The notes beneath the pieces were generated by a model that worked only from the letters and a program-made list of their open reading frames with translations, was not told the origin of the DNA and ran no database searches. A DNA stretch of 64,000 nucleotides from the NCBI RefSeq assembly GCF_000160535.1, contig NZ_GG704780.1, positions 547,990 through 611,989 on the forward strand, given 5' to 3'. Below are positions 8,853 to 16,346 of this stretch, in pieces (the stretch's first letter is position 1; every line of letters starts with the position of its first letter). Both the position numbers and the translations under genes were made by a program. Source of the DNA: Hallella bergensis DSM 17361 (GTDB lineage Bacteria > Bacteroidota > Bacteroidia > Bacteroidales > Bacteroidaceae).

Positions 8853-10133
8853 ATGGACAAAGAAAGCTTGCTCTATAGAATAAAAGAAGGCATCTCGGAT
8901 ACATGTTATATATGGCTCAAGGAGATGCGAAGCACCATCACCGACGAGGGTGTGCTCATTTTCTGTATTCTCGTGCCACTTCTCTACCCCCTGCTGTATT
9001 CATGGATCTACAACAACGAGGTGGTGAGAAAGGTGCCCGTGGCAGTCGTAGACCTGTCCCACTCCAATGCCTCCCGCCAGTTTATTCGCAATTTCAATGC
9101 CTGTCCGGACACTCGTGTGGCCTACCACTGCACATCATTAGACGAGGCAAAGGAACTAACCGGTAAACAACAGGTTCACGGAACATTATATTTCCCAGCC
9201 GATTTCGAGAAGAAACTGAACCGAGGAGAACAAGCCACCGTAAGTTTGTATGCCGACATGAGCCTGATGCTCACCTACAAGGCCATCCTGATGTCGGCCC
9301 AGACTGTTGCATCCGAAATGGGTTCGGAGATACAGGCCAAACAGGGAGGCGGCTTTACCAACCGCGACGACGAGGTGGCCACGCTACCGCTCGAATATGA
9401 GGAAGTGCCCATCTTCAACACCACCGTCGGCTATGGCAACGCCATTCTGCCCGGTGTGCTCATGCTAATCTTGCAGCAAACGCTGATGCTGGGTATTGGA
9501 TTGGCCGCCGGAACGGCACGCGAAAACAACCGATACAAAGACTTGGTGCCTATTTCCAAACACTACAATGGTATCTTCCGCATTGTCTTGGGCAAGTCGA
9601 TGTGCTATTTCATGATCTATGCCGTCATGGGAACCTACTTGGCTCTGGTCATTCCCAAGCTGTTCGGGTTTATATCTTTGGTGTCGGCCAAATCGCTATT
9701 CATGCTGTTAACGCCTTACATTCTCTCCTGCATATTCTTCAGCATGGTGCTCTCGTGTTTGGTGAGATACCGCGAAAATGTTTTCCTACTCATCGTCATC
9801 ACGTCCCTGCCCTTTCTTTTCATGTCGGGGTTGAGTTGGCCTCAATACAACATACCGGGCTTCTTGCAAGGTGTGGCCTACCTCGTTCCATCGACATTTG
9901 GCATACGCGGATTCCTCCGAATATCGTCCATGGGGGCCGAACTGTCCGATATTCAGTTTGAATACCAAGCCCTCTGGATTCAAGTGCTGCTCTATTTCCT
10001 ACTGACCTGTGCTGTTTACAGATACCAGATTAACCGCACCAGATATCATGCCTACGAACACTTGCAAATGCTGAAGGAAAAAGCCATCCAGGCTAAGCAG
10101 AAAAAATTACGCGAGAAAGAAGCGCTGCGCTGA
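8853..10133 (+). CDS. ABC-2 type transporter permease (second subunit)
   Basis: A 426-residue homologue of the preceding permease with the same plan: a first helix (about 30-50), a periplasmic domain starting VPVAVVDLSHSNASRQFIRN, then a five-helix C-terminal membrane block. It ends in a basic, helical cytoplasmic tail (about 395-426, Lys/Gln/Glu rich). The two probably form a heterodimer. It is the last gene of the operon and is followed about 210 bp later by a hairpin terminator. Confidence 0.88.
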   Translation: MDKESLLYRIKEGISDTCYIWLKEMRSTITDEGVLIFCILVPLLYPLLYSWIYNNEVVRKVPVAVVDLSHSNASRQFIRNFNACPDTRVAYHCTSLDEAKELTGKQQVHGTLYFPADFEKKLNRGEQATVSLYADMSLMLTYKAILMSAQTVASEMGSEIQAKQGGGFTNRDDEVATLPLEYEEVPIFNTTVGYGNAILPGVLMLILQQTLMLGIGLAAGTARENNRYKDLVPISKHYNGIFRIVLGKSMCYFMIYAVMGTYLALVIPKLFGFISLVSAKSLFMLLTPYILSCIFFSMVLSCLVRYRENVFLLIVITSLPFLFMSGLSWPQYNIPGFLQGVAYLVPSTFGIRGFLRISSMGAELSDIQFEYQALWIQVLLYFLLTCAVYRYQINRTRYHAYEHLQMLKEKAIQAKQKKLREKEALR

Positions 10134-10345
10134 TAGAACTGGTCTAAAGATGTGGCAGACCTGTTGTGGAAAGCCATCCATGAGAGGAAACGAACATCCT
10201 ACGGATGTAATCTGTATTTTTGATTTAGCCGTAATAGCAACAGTATGTAGGATATGGATGCATGATGACTTTAATGTAATTCAAAATCCGTGTAGAAGCA
10301 CTACGAGGTTTCCGATATGTTGCTTTTCAACTGTCGAAAAGAGAA

Positions 10346-10380
10346 GAAGGCAGTCCAAAGACCGCCTTCCATATTATCTT
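10346..10380 (+). terminator. Likely bidirectional intrinsic terminator
   Basis: A hairpin pairs 10346-10355 with 10360-10369 (10 pairs with one mismatch, loop CAAA). It is followed on the plus strand by a T-rich run. On the opposite strand the stem is followed by TTCTCTTTTC, so it can also end the convergent metal operon. The rest of the gap 10134-10411 shows no gene. Confidence 0.6.
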
Positions 10381-10411
10381 TTTAAGTTCCGATTATCGGT
10401 GTGCAGGCTGC

Positions 10412-11431
10412 TTACAGCCAGTAACCTTTTTCAGAGTGGGGTTTCTTGTTATAGATTAAGTCTATAAACTCCTGCAAGGCGTCTTTCCACGACAGGCCAA
10501 ACGTATCCATAAAATAATGCACTACCCTATTGCTGTCGTCATCAAGACTATCCTCGGCTATAGTGCTCAAGTCAGTATCGTTGTCTATATCCTCGTCGAA
10601 GAGGCTGGCGTCCTCTCGTTCCATGTAGATAACGAACGGAATCTTGAAGTCGATGTCAGTCACACCATTCAGCAATAAACGGTTGGAGAGGTCGTAATAA
10701 GGACGCGGTTTGCCACCGTCGAAGAATTTCGACTTGTAACCGTGATAGAGCTGAATGCGAAGGTTGAATTGCTTTCTGCTCTTCAAAAAGCGCAGCACAC
10801 CCTTGAAGCCAACGGGGTCTTCTTTGCCTATAATCTTCCCTCCTTCCTTCGTCGTTTTGTTCCAAGGATCGGTATCGCAATAGAGATAGTCGAAGAGCTT
10901 TTCGGTTTGGTTGTCGTCAGCCTCAGCCTTGCCGTATTTCATCGTCTTTACATCCTCAGCAGTGAAGAAGTGCTGATGTATCTTACGCTGGTCCTCAGTC
11001 TGGAACTGGTCGGTAATCTCCTTTCCGGACGCATTGTAGTAGTGAATAAAGAGCATATATACAGGAGCCGGCTCACCATCATACCAGTCTGCCTTCTGCA
11101 CGTAGAACTTTTCCTGGCCGTCCTTGCCAAATTCCCATTTCTTGGTTGCAGGATTCAGCTGCCAGACGATCTTCTGCACCGTTTTGATATGCTTGGCCTC
11201 AGTGTCCGGATTTTGATGTGGTCCTCCCACGTCCTGAATGCTTTTCCACTTGGAATGCAGATGGCAGTCCACGAGTATCAACTCCACTTTAGCCGGATCC
11301 TCATGCAACTTGTGTTCTACTTCGGGTGTCGGTTCGTCCACATCGTTGCTGCACGATGTGAAACCTGTGAATGCAAGCAAAGCCCCAAAGGTTATTGCTG
11401 CCATTTTCATGTTCAACTTTCTTGTTTTCAT
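10412..11431 (-). CDS. Secreted lipoprotein of unknown function, partner of TonB receptor
   Basis: Starting at the ATG at 11431 gives 339 residues with a basic start, a hydrophobic stretch and a lipobox ending GFTSC (Cys about 27); a longer start at 11461 is possible. The mature protein is rich in His, Asp and Glu, including a VDCHLHSKW segment soon after the anchor and an Asp-rich stretch (about 293-320). This would suit metal or metallophore binding but is not a recognised motif. It lies 68 bp after the TonB receptor on the same strand. A surface or periplasmic binding partner of that receptor is the natural inference. Family not recognised. Confidence 0.75.
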   Translation of the reverse strand: MKTRKLNMKMAAITFGALLAFTGFTSCSNDVDEPTPEVEHKLHEDPAKVELILVDCHLHSKWKSIQDVGGPHQNPDTEAKHIKTVQKIVWQLNPATKKWEFGKDGQEKFYVQKADWYDGEPAPVYMLFIHYYNASGKEITDQFQTEDQRKIHQHFFTAEDVKTMKYGKAEADDNQTEKLFDYLYCDTDPWNKTTKEGGKIIGKEDPVGFKGVLRFLKSRKQFNLRIQLYHGYKSKFFDGGKPRPYYDLSNRLLLNGVTDIDFKIPFVIYMEREDASLFDEDIDNDTDLSTIAEDSLDDDSNRVVHYFMDTFGLSWKDALQEFIDLIYNKKPHSEKGYWL

Positions 11432-11499
11432 TTTCTTCTTTATTTCATTGTTTAAATTCATATTTCGATATCATGTTATGTTTTGTTCTTTCTTTCCAA

Positions 11500-13608
11500 T
11501 CAAAAAATCCAACTTATATTGCACTGCAGGTCGCGTCCCATGTCGTGTGCATAGTAACGTGCCCGATTGGTGTACTCCTTATATTCTTTATTGAATAAGT
11601 TGTCGCCGAGGAGTGTCACCGTCAGTTTCTGCTGCCGCCCCACAGGAATAGTCATACCCAGTTCCAATCCGAAGAGATTGTAGGCTGCAGGTGTCGTGTC
11701 GATCAAGTCGGTAGCCGGGTCGAAGCGGGTCTGCTTGCCCACAAAGCAATGACTTACGCTCACATAGGGCAGCCATCTGAGGTGAGCCGGTGGTGTCCAC
11801 GTTAATTGATTATGAAGATGTGCCGACGGGATATAGGGCAAATAGTTGCCCGTCGACCGTTCGTTAGCCCAGATGAGCGATGCCACCATGCGATACTCCA
11901 AGCCATGTAAGGGGCGGAGAGCCACGTCGGCATCGATACCTCTGAAGAATGCTGACGTTTGCCGATACCTGAACACAGGATAAGCACCCGATATAACTAC
12001 AGTTTCTTCGTGTGTCGGCTGGTCGTAAATATAGTTGTGTATCCACTGTACAAAGGCATCGACAGAGACATCTGCCCATGTTGTCTTGTATTTCATCGAC
12101 GTCACCCATTTATAACTTTGCTCGGACCGGAGGGTGGAGTCGCCGCATACAAACATGCCCGAGCCCAGTTCATTACCATTGCTGTATAGCTCGTAGACAT
12201 GAGGGGCACGCCAAGCCAATCCGAAATTAGACACCAAGGTGAGCTTCCGACTCGCCTCGTACTTACCTCCGATGTTGTAGGTAAAGCATCCGAACTGTCG
12301 ACTTCCGCCATAGTAGCTGCCTGTCCAGTCGTATCCGGCGGCATTCGTTTGCTGATGATCGAAGCGTGCACCACCTTCCACTCCCCATTTGCCATGATGA
12401 TAGCGTTGCAAGGCATATGCTCCGACACTGTTCTCCGTGTAATTGGGAATGATAGGAACAATGCCTGTGCCGGCCTGATTGCGGTTTCTGATGTGCAGCA
12501 TATCCACACCCGCCTCCGTTATCCAGTCACCGTAGTACTTTTTCCAATGTAATCGGTTCTGCACCGATGTGAGATGCAGGCTCACCGCAGGAATATCCGA
12601 ATGATTCATGCGTCGTATGCGGTTCTCGGTGCGCACATCCTTCTGCAACGACAACTGATATTCGGCACGCCCGAACTGTCCAAGGTCGTAACCTGCTTTA
12701 ACAATACCCGTATGGTGCGTAATCTGCTGACTGGGATAATCAATACGGCGGGAGAAAGGCTCTATATCCAAAGGACGTCCGATGGCAATACGTCGCTTCA
12801 GCACGTCAATGCTTCCCATTTGGGCACTGAGCATAACGCCCATCTTCTGACGGAAGAAACTGTAGCTTCCCTCCGCTTTCAAACGTCCCGACCGATAGCC
12901 TAAGGCACACGACACACCGGTTTCTCTCATGCCGGTATTATTGAGCAGGTAGTTGGCCGTGCTTCTGTCGCCGCCATTGACGTATGTTCCCTGTAATCGC
13001 CAGGCCAAATTGTCATTACCCGGCAGACTTCCCTCCAGCTGGCCTGATGCAGAATACCTCCTGCCATTGCTTCCATAGAGGGTTGTCAGCGACCCCTTTG
13101 GTTGGTGTACGCCGTAAGGAAGGGGTGCCGGATTCATAATGATGATGCCTCCGAGAGCCTCCGAACCGTATCTTACCGATTCGGCACCTTTCACCACCTC
13201 AATACTCGAGAAGCCGTTCTTGTCTATTTCGGGCGCATGGTCTTCACCCCACTGCTGTCCCGTCAATCGGGCACCGTTATTCACGATGAGTATCCTATTG
13301 CCGTACATACCCTGTATTACAGGTTTAGCCACAATGGTTCCGGTACGTATGGAGCTTAGCCCACTCACGTCTTCCAGCATGGCAGCCAGCGATTTACCCA
13401 GCGATTTGCTAATGTCCGTATGATTCAATTTGCTGCTGACACTGTTCGTGCTTGCCGTGGTACGTACACCTTTGACCACCACCTCGTTTAGTATCAGCGA
13501 GTCGGCCACATCATGCCGTCCGTCCTGTCCCTCTTTTGGGGCACAAACAGCGACCGCAGCATATACCTGCAAGCACAGAACGAGCGCAATTATAAACTTG
13601 CGTTTCAT
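11500..13608 (-). CDS. TonB-dependent outer membrane receptor (probable metal uptake)
   Basis: A 702-residue receptor without the carboxypeptidase-like or STN extension of SusC proteins. The signal peptide is about residues 1-22. A short TonB-box-like region (LILNEVVVKG) is followed by the plug (about 60-170) with VIQGMYGNRILIVNNGARL and GSEALGGIIIMNP, then a 22-strand barrel ending in an aromatic residue (NISWIF). The plug segment GQQWGEDHAPEID resembles receptors of the ZnuD/cobalamin-size class used for metals or metal chelates. The upstream small His/Cys protein and the downstream lipoprotein support metal uptake, zinc or copper being plausible. Substrate unproven. Confidence 0.88.
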   Translation of the reverse strand: MKRKFIIALVLCLQVYAAVAVCAPKEGQDGRHDVADSLILNEVVVKGVRTTASTNSVSSKLNHTDISKSLGKSLAAMLEDVSGLSSIRTGTIVAKPVIQGMYGNRILIVNNGARLTGQQWGEDHAPEIDKNGFSSIEVVKGAESVRYGSEALGGIIIMNPAPLPYGVHQPKGSLTTLYGSNGRRYSASGQLEGSLPGNDNLAWRLQGTYVNGGDRSTANYLLNNTGMRETGVSCALGYRSGRLKAEGSYSFFRQKMGVMLSAQMGSIDVLKRRIAIGRPLDIEPFSRRIDYPSQQITHHTGIVKAGYDLGQFGRAEYQLSLQKDVRTENRIRRMNHSDIPAVSLHLTSVQNRLHWKKYYGDWITEAGVDMLHIRNRNQAGTGIVPIIPNYTENSVGAYALQRYHHGKWGVEGGARFDHQQTNAAGYDWTGSYYGGSRQFGCFTYNIGGKYEASRKLTLVSNFGLAWRAPHVYELYSNGNELGSGMFVCGDSTLRSEQSYKWVTSMKYKTTWADVSVDAFVQWIHNYIYDQPTHEETVVISGAYPVFRYRQTSAFFRGIDADVALRPLHGLEYRMVASLIWANERSTGNYLPYIPSAHLHNQLTWTPPAHLRWLPYVSVSHCFVGKQTRFDPATDLIDTTPAAYNLFGLELGMTIPVGRQQKLTVTLLGDNLFNKEYKEYTNRARYYAHDMGRDLQCNISWIF

Positions 13609-13634
13609 TCCAAAAAATAAATTGATAAAATGGT

Positions 13635-13659
13635 AGTGCGCAAATGGATTGCGCGCACT
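13635..13659 (-). other. Intercistronic hairpin before the TonB receptor
   Basis: AGTGCGC (13635-13641) pairs with GCGCACT (13653-13659) around an 11-nt loop, between the small membrane protein gene and the receptor gene. No immediate T-tract follows, so a processing or stability element is as likely as an attenuator. Confidence 0.35.
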
Positions 13660-13679
13660 TAAAGTATAATATTAAGGTA

Positions 13680-14000
13680 TTATACCATAAACGGCGGCGA
13701 ATGTGCGTTGACCGACTCTACATCACGACAGACGGTTTGTGCGGAAAAGACGTGCCTTTCTATATACTTCACAGTAACGGCAGGCACAAAGTGAATAATT
13801 TTTACGCCCTCAGCTTTCTGAAATGTAAAGTCGCAAATGTAACAAGTGCCGTGTACGACAGCCTGATTTCCGGCATCCGATGACAACGTTTCCACCTGAT
13901 AATCCGGATGGACGTGAAAATCCTTGATGATAAAGGCTGACATGAATGTTACAATAAACATCCACGCCAATGTTGCTTTTATGGTTTTGCTGATTTTCAC
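13680..14000 (-). CDS. Small His/Cys membrane or secreted protein, probable metal-related
   Basis: A 106-residue protein. A hydrophobic segment (about residues 8-26) is followed by H29-V-H31, then H50-G-T-C53-Y-I-C56-D-F, and an H-S-P-P motif near the end (about 100-103). Small proteins with an N-terminal helix, HxH, CxxC and a terminal PP motif are often found beside metal TonB receptors in Bacteroidetes. The pattern recalls DUF2946-like proteins, but I cannot assign the family. It is the first gene of the operon and is followed by the TonB receptor 71 bp later. A periplasmic metal-binding or sensing role is an inference from the ligands and context. Confidence 0.7.
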   Translation of the reverse strand: MKISKTIKATLAWMFIVTFMSAFIIKDFHVHPDYQVETLSSDAGNQAVVHGTCYICDFTFQKAEGVKIIHFVPAVTVKYIERHVFSAQTVCRDVESVNAHSPPFMV

Positions 14001-14062
14001 TTACTGTTGTTTTCGTCTTATAAACGTCCTCACCGAGATTCTCGTACGGATTTCATCGGGTG

Positions 14063-14092
14063 CAAATGTATAAAAAAGAATGTAAGTAACAA
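14063..14092 (-). promoter_or_regulatory. Promoter of the metal-uptake operon
   Basis: The minus strand carries TTG (14092-14090), a 19-bp spacer and TACATTTG (14070-14063), a good match to the Bacteroidetes consensus. The start codon is 63 bp downstream of the -7 box. No Fur- or Zur-type operator was convincingly recognised. Confidence 0.6.
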
Positions 14093-14129
14093 GGGGTGGA
14101 ACACGAACAACACCATTTTTTAGTAATTG

Positions 14130-14414
14130 TTACGACAAACAGGAGTTGGTTCTTAAAAATTGTTTTTTTCGGATGTAAAAGTGACCGGCCGCATTCTCAA
14201 AGTTGTAGAGAGCTACGGCATCTTCAAATCTACTATTAGGCTTAAATTGATGCGTAGTCTTGTCTGCCTCCATAGGACGAATGTATTGTACAAAACGAAA
14301 ATAACTGACCTCTCCAAGAAATTTTGTAGCCTTAGATGAATCAGCAATATTTAAGCCTCTACCTTTTAGCAGTTCTATTTGTTCGGAAATATAAAGAGCC
14401 TGTTTAATATAATC
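14130..14414 (-). pseudogene. Abi_2-family (AbiD/AbiF-like) abortive infection gene remnant
   Basis: A frame without an ATG runs from a stop at 14417-14415 to a TAA at 14132-14130 and encodes about 94 residues. It contains EQIELLKGRGLNIADSSKA, then a FLGEVSYFRFVQY segment and RFEDAVALYNFE. This matches the start of Abi_2 proteins (LLKxRGL, Y-Y/F-R, LYxFD), which are normally about 300 residues long. The start codon and two thirds of the protein are missing, and residues after LYNFE no longer look like the family. An out-of-frame ATG just upstream (minus strand, near 14426) suggests a frameshift. A degraded defence gene is the best reading. Confidence 0.6.
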
Positions 14415-14714
14415 TTAATGTTCCCATAAAAGCAAAAGACCCACCCTGGTTCGCTGTTCAAATGGGAAGCGTGGCGGATTCTGTTGCTGTAAAGATACGA
14501 ATAATCATTGATAATACAAACTTTTTAGCGAGGAAAATCACGCAAAAGTGGAATTAGCGTATTTTACCAAGTAAAGGGTTTATACACAGACGCTGAAAAA
14601 GCGCTTTCGTTTTTCTGCTCCTCAAAAAGTTTACACAGAAAGTGATGAAGTCAGGAGAAGCGGTGTAAAATCAAATAACCATTTTTCGGTGATTCTTTTC
14701 AGCTCTTCCAGCGG

Positions 14715-15030
14715 AAATTGCGCCATGTTTCGGCCGCCGCAAAGCTGTCCGCAGGGAGCCAAAACCGTAGGGAGCGATGCGATTACTGCCCTTTCGTCGT
14801 GCGTTTCGGGCTTAGTGGCTGAGCGGTTCAAGCCTCGACGCAGTGCGGTTAAGGCCTTTTCGCCACGCCATTGGATATGCAATCGCAAGCGGACGGATGC
14901 ATGTCACGAATGGATTTTTGCCAATCGGCTGACCGTCAACACATTGCAAACTGCCCCAAAATTCGAGAATTTCGAACTGGGGCAGTTTTGTTTTTGAATC
15001 CGCAAATTATAGAAAGGGGATTGTCAATAA
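14715..15030 (+). repeat. Dispersed intergenic repeat, copy B
   Basis: This lies in the 14415-15082 gap. GCGCCATGTTT is at 14720-14730 and GCGGTT-type units at about 14800-14860. GCCATTGGATATGCAATCGC is at 14867-14886, CTGACCGTCAAC near 14930. The AT-rich imperfect inverted repeat covers about 14957-15018. Block order equals that of the copies near 265, 28905, 39330 and 49000. The remainder of the gap (14415-14714) shows no gene. Confidence 0.65.
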
Positions 15031-15082
15031 AAAATATCAGTTTATTTCCCCACACGGGGAGGACAATCGCTCCAGGGCAACG

Positions 15083-16207
15083 CTATTTGTCCCGGCTAAC
15101 CATCTGATGATATGCTGTGGCTCCCAAGAGGAAACAACCTGTGCCATAGTCCTCAAAATCGGGCACGCTGGTGTAGGTCACGGGTTGTCCCGCTGAAGGC
15201 TCCTTGCCCGTTCCCTGCACATATCCCAGGAAACCGTCGGCATGAACACAGTCGCGTTCGAGTGCTGTCCATGTCTTGTCGCACATCGAACGGTAATCCT
15301 TGGCCTTGAGCAAACCGTTGTTAATGCCCCAGCTCAAGCCATAGAGAAACAGGGCAGAGCCCGTGAGTTCCTTGCCTTCATAGTTGGTAGACACGAGGCT
15401 CACGTTCCAGAGTCCATCTTCGCGTTGACAACTGGCAATGGCCTTGGTCATCAAGAGAAAATCCTTCTTGAGTTCCTTGTAGTATTTGTCTTTCTTGCCG
15501 ATGATATCCATCACACGCACCAAGGCCGCATACACCCATCCGTCGCCGCGGCTCCAGTAACAATCCTTGCCATCGGGTTCCTTGTAGGGAGGTACATAAT
15601 CCTTGTCGCGAAACCAGAACCCATTGGCCGTGTTGAAGAGTCCACCACCACATTCGTTGCGGGCCCAGCGATAGCTCTGCATCGCATAGTCCATATATTT
15701 GCGGTCGCCCGTGTATTTGTACATCTGCGCATAGACCGGCATGGCCATTTGTATGGCATCAATCCATGTCCAATAATCATGGCGACCAGTGGCCATCTGG
15801 TTGTCGAGGTTCTGCCTCAGCTTGGCTGTCAGCTCGCTGTCGGGCCTGCCTGCGTAGGGCAACAGCATCATATAGGTCTGTCCACAGCACTGGTCGTCGG
15901 CATCGGTGGTGTTCACGCCGTTGCGCGGAGTCCACTTGTGGAAGTTGGCCCAGTCCATGGCATACTTGATGTAGCGGTCTTGCGGGTCGATCTTGTGCAG
16001 CGCCATCAGTCCCTCGTAGTACACGGCACGCGTCCAAAGGCTGCTGGGACGCACCTTCTTGACAAATGTGGCACGTGTGGGGTCGGGGTATTTGGCCATG
16101 AAATAGTCGTTAGCCTTGCGGGCAGCAGAGAGGATACCTTGTGCAGTCTGGGCCGTTAGGCTCATCGATAAACCGATCAGCACGATGAGAAGAAGTGGTT
16201 TTTTCAT
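15083..16207 (-). CDS. Unsaturated rhamnogalacturonyl hydrolase, GH105 (YteR-like)
   Basis: A 374-residue secreted alpha/alpha-barrel enzyme expected to remove the unsaturated uronic acid left by pectate or rhamnogalacturonan lyases. The signal peptide is about residues 1-20 (ends LTAQ). Family marks include the WIDAIQMAMP segment with the catalytic Asp (about 147), DADDQCCGQ (about 101-110), CYWSRGDGWVYAAL (about 215-228) and the closing GTGCFLLGATAYH. It stands alone on its strand, diverging from aspS. It complements the GH28/GH29 pair at 678-3900 in pectin breakdown. Confidence 0.92.
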   Translation of the reverse strand: MKKPLLLIVLIGLSMSLTAQTAQGILSAARKANDYFMAKYPDPTRATFVKKVRPSSLWTRAVYYEGLMALHKIDPQDRYIKYAMDWANFHKWTPRNGVNTTDADDQCCGQTYMMLLPYAGRPDSELTAKLRQNLDNQMATGRHDYWTWIDAIQMAMPVYAQMYKYTGDRKYMDYAMQSYRWARNECGGGLFNTANGFWFRDKDYVPPYKEPDGKDCYWSRGDGWVYAALVRVMDIIGKKDKYYKELKKDFLLMTKAIASCQREDGLWNVSLVSTNYEGKELTGSALFLYGLSWGINNGLLKAKDYRSMCDKTWTALERDCVHADGFLGYVQGTGKEPSAGQPVTYTSVPDFEDYGTGCFLLGATAYHQMVSRDK

Positions 16208-16233
16208 TTTGTTTTATAGTTAGTTTTATGAAG

Positions 16234-16241
16234 CAAAGATA
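16234..16241 (-). promoter_or_regulatory. Putative -7 box for the GH105 gene
   Basis: The minus strand reads TATCTTTG, 26 bp upstream of the GH105 start codon. A convincing -33 TTG is not seen. Confidence 0.4.
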
Positions 16242-16305
16242 CGAAATATAATCTTTATCGTTTAAGTTTACAGGGTGTTTTTAGCATCTTTCGATAAAAA
16301 AGTTG

Positions 16306-16313
16306 TAATTTTG
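16306..16313 (+). promoter_or_regulatory. -7 box of aspS, decides the aspS start
   Basis: TAATTTTG matches TAnnTTTG and puts the transcript start near 16320. This lies after the earliest in-frame ATG (16275), so translation must begin at 16347. Confidence 0.5.
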
Positions 16314-16346
16314 TGCTATATTACATTATTTCATTTTTCACATAAC

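Noticed and set aside
14123..14133. Palindrome GTAATTGTTAC upstream of the metal operon as a Zur/Fur operator
   Set aside because: Short, single, about 30 bp upstream of the -33 element and overlapping the end of the Abi_2 remnant. It does not match a Fur or Zur box well enough.
14689..15107. Short plus-strand open frames inside repeat copy B (14689-14997, 14871-15107)
   Set aside because: The frames are not kept in the other repeat copies, so they do not support a conserved peptide.
15242..16159. Plus-strand open frame of 305 codons opposite GH105, and similar frames at 849-1538 and 2890-3795
   Set aside because: All are antisense to glycoside hydrolases with intact motifs.
16275..16346. 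Upstream ATG of aspS at 16275
   Set aside because: It precedes the promoter -7 box (16306-16313), and the extra residues are not part of AspRS.
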